A stretch of DNA of 64,000 bases from positions 1 to 64,000 of the forward strand of contig NZ_JAJNMU010000002.1 in assembly GCF_022458865.1 (NCBI RefSeq). Reading direction: 5' to 3'. The translations under genes were made by a program, and so were the position numbers. Within the stretch, counting starts at the first letter, position 1; the number at the start of each line of letters is the position of its first letter. Source of the DNA: Paenibacillus periandrae. Its GTDB lineage: Bacteria > Bacillota > Bacilli > Paenibacillales > NBRC-103111. Of this stretch, positions 61,919-64,000 are shown piece after piece. A model generated the notes under the pieces. That model was given only the letters and a program-made list of their open reading frames with translations. It ran no database searches and was not told where the DNA came from.

Positions 61919-64000
61919 TTACCCCTTTCTTTGCGAAATCAATTTAACAGCGTGTTCCTCATAATCGAAGTATTTGCCTTCTAGCAGACCGATCAATGTA
62001 TTCGTCACTTTGACTTCTACATGGTTATCCGCCTCTCGCAGCAGTGTGGCAGGTCCTTCCCATAAGTAAGGCGACCAGGTGCAGACACCAAGTGATGTAC
62101 CATTCACTAGCACTTCAGCACAATCATGGAAATGAGGGTCCCAGACTGCAAAGGAAAGCTCGAATCTTGAAGCATCTGTGGAAGGTGCCACTTCAACATG
62201 TTGTGTAAACGAGAAAACGCCAGCATAATACGGATAGCCCTTATATGGCCCTGCCTGTAAAGGCAGCTTGTGTATCTCTGGACCCGACAGCACTGCCCGG
62301 TTAGCTTCATCAAAATGGACCTCGAATGGACCCGTCACATACAAGGCATCTACAATGCCATCGCTATCCTGTCCTATCTCTATATCCACGGTAAGCAGAT
62401 TAATTCCTTCCTGCAGAAGACTTGTGATCTCCTGGGACCTATTCATATGGTCATAGACAAAGACCGCTTTGAAATTATGAATATCCAGTACATGCCCATT
62501 GATTCGAATGACCGCCGAGCCTGCAATGGCACTATCATCCATCAGCATTTGCACCTGTTCAGGCAGCTGCTTCACCACGAATTCCACTGAATAACGTGCT
62601 TGAAGCGGGTAGGCTAGTGAGACTTCCATCGGCGTCCCGAAGGTTTGCTGCATCATGACAGGCAGCGCCGAGGTTTCAGCCAAATCCGCACATTGGTCTA
62701 TGAACGTTTTCACACCCACATCAGCACCAGCGGTAGAAAAGCTATCGTTGGACGCAGCTGCATCGCTGAGTGTTAATCGGAAAGTATCCAGACGCAGCAC
62801 ATTTGTTTGCTGTGCGCTCATATTCCAAATATCAGACGCATCCAGTGTCCATTTCCAAGGCTTAACTGATTCGGATTGCTGCTCTGACGAACTCGCATTA
62901 CCGCTGTCAATACGGACGACCTCAATCAGCTTTGATGCAAATGGCGCTATCGATAGCGGAAGTCCCCACGGCGTGCCCAATTGTGCATATTTGCCTTGCA
63001 GATCGACGGCCTCGCCGGTATCCAAGGAAAGCTCGCGGAATTCGAGTGTATAGAATTCAGCAGCAAGCACATGCTCACCCCACAAATGAGATTCGATCTG
63101 TAATTCAACCTCGCGTTGTATGGATTCCTGATTGCTAATAAATACAAGTGCCTTGTTTTCCTCAACAAGACGTGTTTGCAGCATCAAGCCCCATTCACCG
63201 CAAGCCGGCTGAAGTCGAACCGCCATCGGGTCCAGCTTATCCAGCAGCTCTGTAAAAGGCTTCAGCACTTGCAGTTCATCAGCTGATGCTGTAAACGGAA
63301 GGTGGTAAGCGTTATGCTCTCCTTTATTCCAATCCAGAAGCTCACCATCGATGGATTCATTTTCTGGATAGGAGTTAGTATCAGCCTCCGAACTGCCCTT
63401 CGAGCTTGGTTCCCAGAAGCTTTCCGTGACACCTCCAGTTAATCCGAACGCTGCAGTAATCTCAGACAGAGCCGATAGTGGCGAATCAATTGCTTCATAC
63501 GGCAGCTGCCCCATACTGATCACCTTGCCACCTTGCTGCAAAAACGTCTGTATGCTTTTCCAGGCTCCGCTCTCCAGGTTCGTAAGCGGCGGCAGAATCA
63601 ATGTCGAGTATCGCGCGTTGCCCAGCTTGATCGTACCGTTGCTGATTTCCGCAGCTGCCAGCAGCTCCGGGTCCAAATGATCAAAATCTCTGCCCTCTAG
63701 ACTCAGCTGGTACAAGATACGCACCCACCAAGCTCTTAAGCTGCTCAACCTTTGTTCTTCAGCTGTATCGGTGCCGCCATGTGAAAAACCATGGAACGGA
63801 TTGCCCATTCGAGCCCATAACGACGTTATCGGCTCCAGAACTGCAATTGAAATCACGGCTTCTCCACTGCTCATGACATAGCTGATCCGTCCCGTATAAT
63901 CACCCAGCTTGCGGAAATGCTCCCAATACGGATTTTGCAAAAACTGCGAAGGCGGCGCATCATGCTGGGTCAAGCCGTCAACCGTATAGAAAAAGGCATG
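61919..64000 (-). CDS. GH106-like alpha-L-rhamnosidase, C-terminal part (cut at window edge)
   Basis: 694 codons visible; the frame is open to base 64000, so the true start lies outside and the TTG at 63973 is not the start. The segment DAPPSQFLQNPYWEHFRKL GDYTGRISYVMSSGEAVISI resembles the middle of GH106 rhamnosidases (F-QPYW--F--LADY--R-SY--). The C-terminal half contains two galactose-binding-like modules, ending in TLLREADNHVEVKVTNTL. GH106 enzymes release terminal L-rhamnose from rhamnogalacturonan. Directly followed by importer permeases, which fits uptake of the released sugar. Family call is moderate. Confidence 0.7.
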   Translation of the reverse strand, partial: HAFFYTVDGLTQHDAPPSQFLQNPYWEHFRKLGDYTGRISYVMSSGEAVISIAVLEPITSLWARMGNPFHGFSHGGTDTAEEQRLSSLRAWWVRILYQLSLEGRDFDHLDPELLAAAEISNGTIKLGNARYSTLILPPLTNLESGAWKSIQTFLQQGGKVISMGQLPYEAIDSPLSALSEITAAFGLTGGVTESFWEPSSKGSSEADTNSYPENESIDGELLDWNKGEHNAYHLPFTASADELQVLKPFTELLDKLDPMAVRLQPACGEWGLMLQTRLVEENKALVFISNQESIQREVELQIESHLWGEHVLAAEFYTLEFRELSLDTGEAVDLQGKYAQLGTPWGLPLSIAPFASKLIEVVRIDSGNASSSEQQSESVKPWKWTLDASDIWNMSAQQTNVLRLDTFRLTLSDAAASNDSFSTAGADVGVKTFIDQCADLAETSALPVMMQQTFGTPMEVSLAYPLQARYSVEFVVKQLPEQVQMLMDDSAIAGSAVIRINGHVLDIHNFKAVFVYDHMNRSQEITSLLQEGINLLTVDIEIGQDSDGIVDALYVTGPFEVHFDEANRAVLSGPEIHKLPLQAGPYKGYPYYAGVFSFTQHVEVAPSTDASRFELSFAVWDPHFHDCAEVLVNGTSLGVCTWSPYLWEGPATLLREADNHVEVKVTNTLIGLLEGKYFDYEEHAVKLISQRKG

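Noticed and set aside
1..64000. tRNA, rRNA, replication origin, prophage or CRISPR arrays
   Set aside because: None seen on either strand by eye; no tRNA cloverleaf, DnaA-box cluster or phage structural gene was found.

Overview
The window looks like a chromosomal segment of a Paenibacillus-type, endospore-forming, plant-polymer-using Firmicute. The evidence is a sigma-K gene with its pro-sequence, a SigY-like ECF operon, strong AAGGAGG-type ribosome sites, moderate GC by eye, and above all repeated lipoprotein/LplB/LplC-type ABC importers, each beside YesM/YesN-like two-component or AraC-type regulators. Almost everything reads leftward (minus strand); the exceptions are a TetR gene, a LiaSR/NarXL-like two-component pair and an iron-siderophore binding protein around 30-35 kb.

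Layout. 1-4.9 kb is debris around two intact genes (Nudix, metallophosphoesterase): the 5' part of a group IIC intron sitting on the Nudix terminator, a nonsense-mutated and truncated AraC gene, and decayed pieces of IS6, IS3 and IS66 elements. 4.9-6.8 kb holds three unrecognised small genes and sigK. 7.1-14.4 kb holds mgtC-like and an operon of ABC importer, PHP phosphoesterase, glycerophosphodiesterase and zinc dehydrogenase. 14.5-28.4 kb holds a frameshifted membrane AraC regulator, an ABC importer, and an unusual catabolic set (two paralogous amidohydrolases, a Rieske protein, a PhyH-type dioxygenase) under an AraC regulator and a two-component system. 28.5-34.9 kb holds an MFS exporter with divergent TetR, a small LuxR locus, a sensor kinase/response regulator and a Fur-boxed siderophore-binding lipoprotein. 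35-38.7 kb holds an oxidoreductase, a CE12 esterase and the sigY operon. 39-64 kb holds three importer systems with two-component regulators, three binding proteins upstream of a TnpB-only transposon insertion, and a GH106-like rhamnosidase running off the right edge. The esterase, rhamnosidase and importers together suggest pectin (rhamnogalacturonan) use.

Most notable non-coding signals: (1) a three-copy dispersed element (21.8, 22.5 and 38.9 kb) with conserved unpaired blocks and stems that change sequence but keep pairing; two copies in opposite orientation bracket the Rieske gene. (2) A promoter-upstream box shared by one permease operon and two binding-protein genes; in the third copy it is split by the TnpB element. 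Comparison with the intact copies gives the empty site, element ends, target motif and the predicted guide. All identifications were made by reading translated sequence and motifs; no database search was run.
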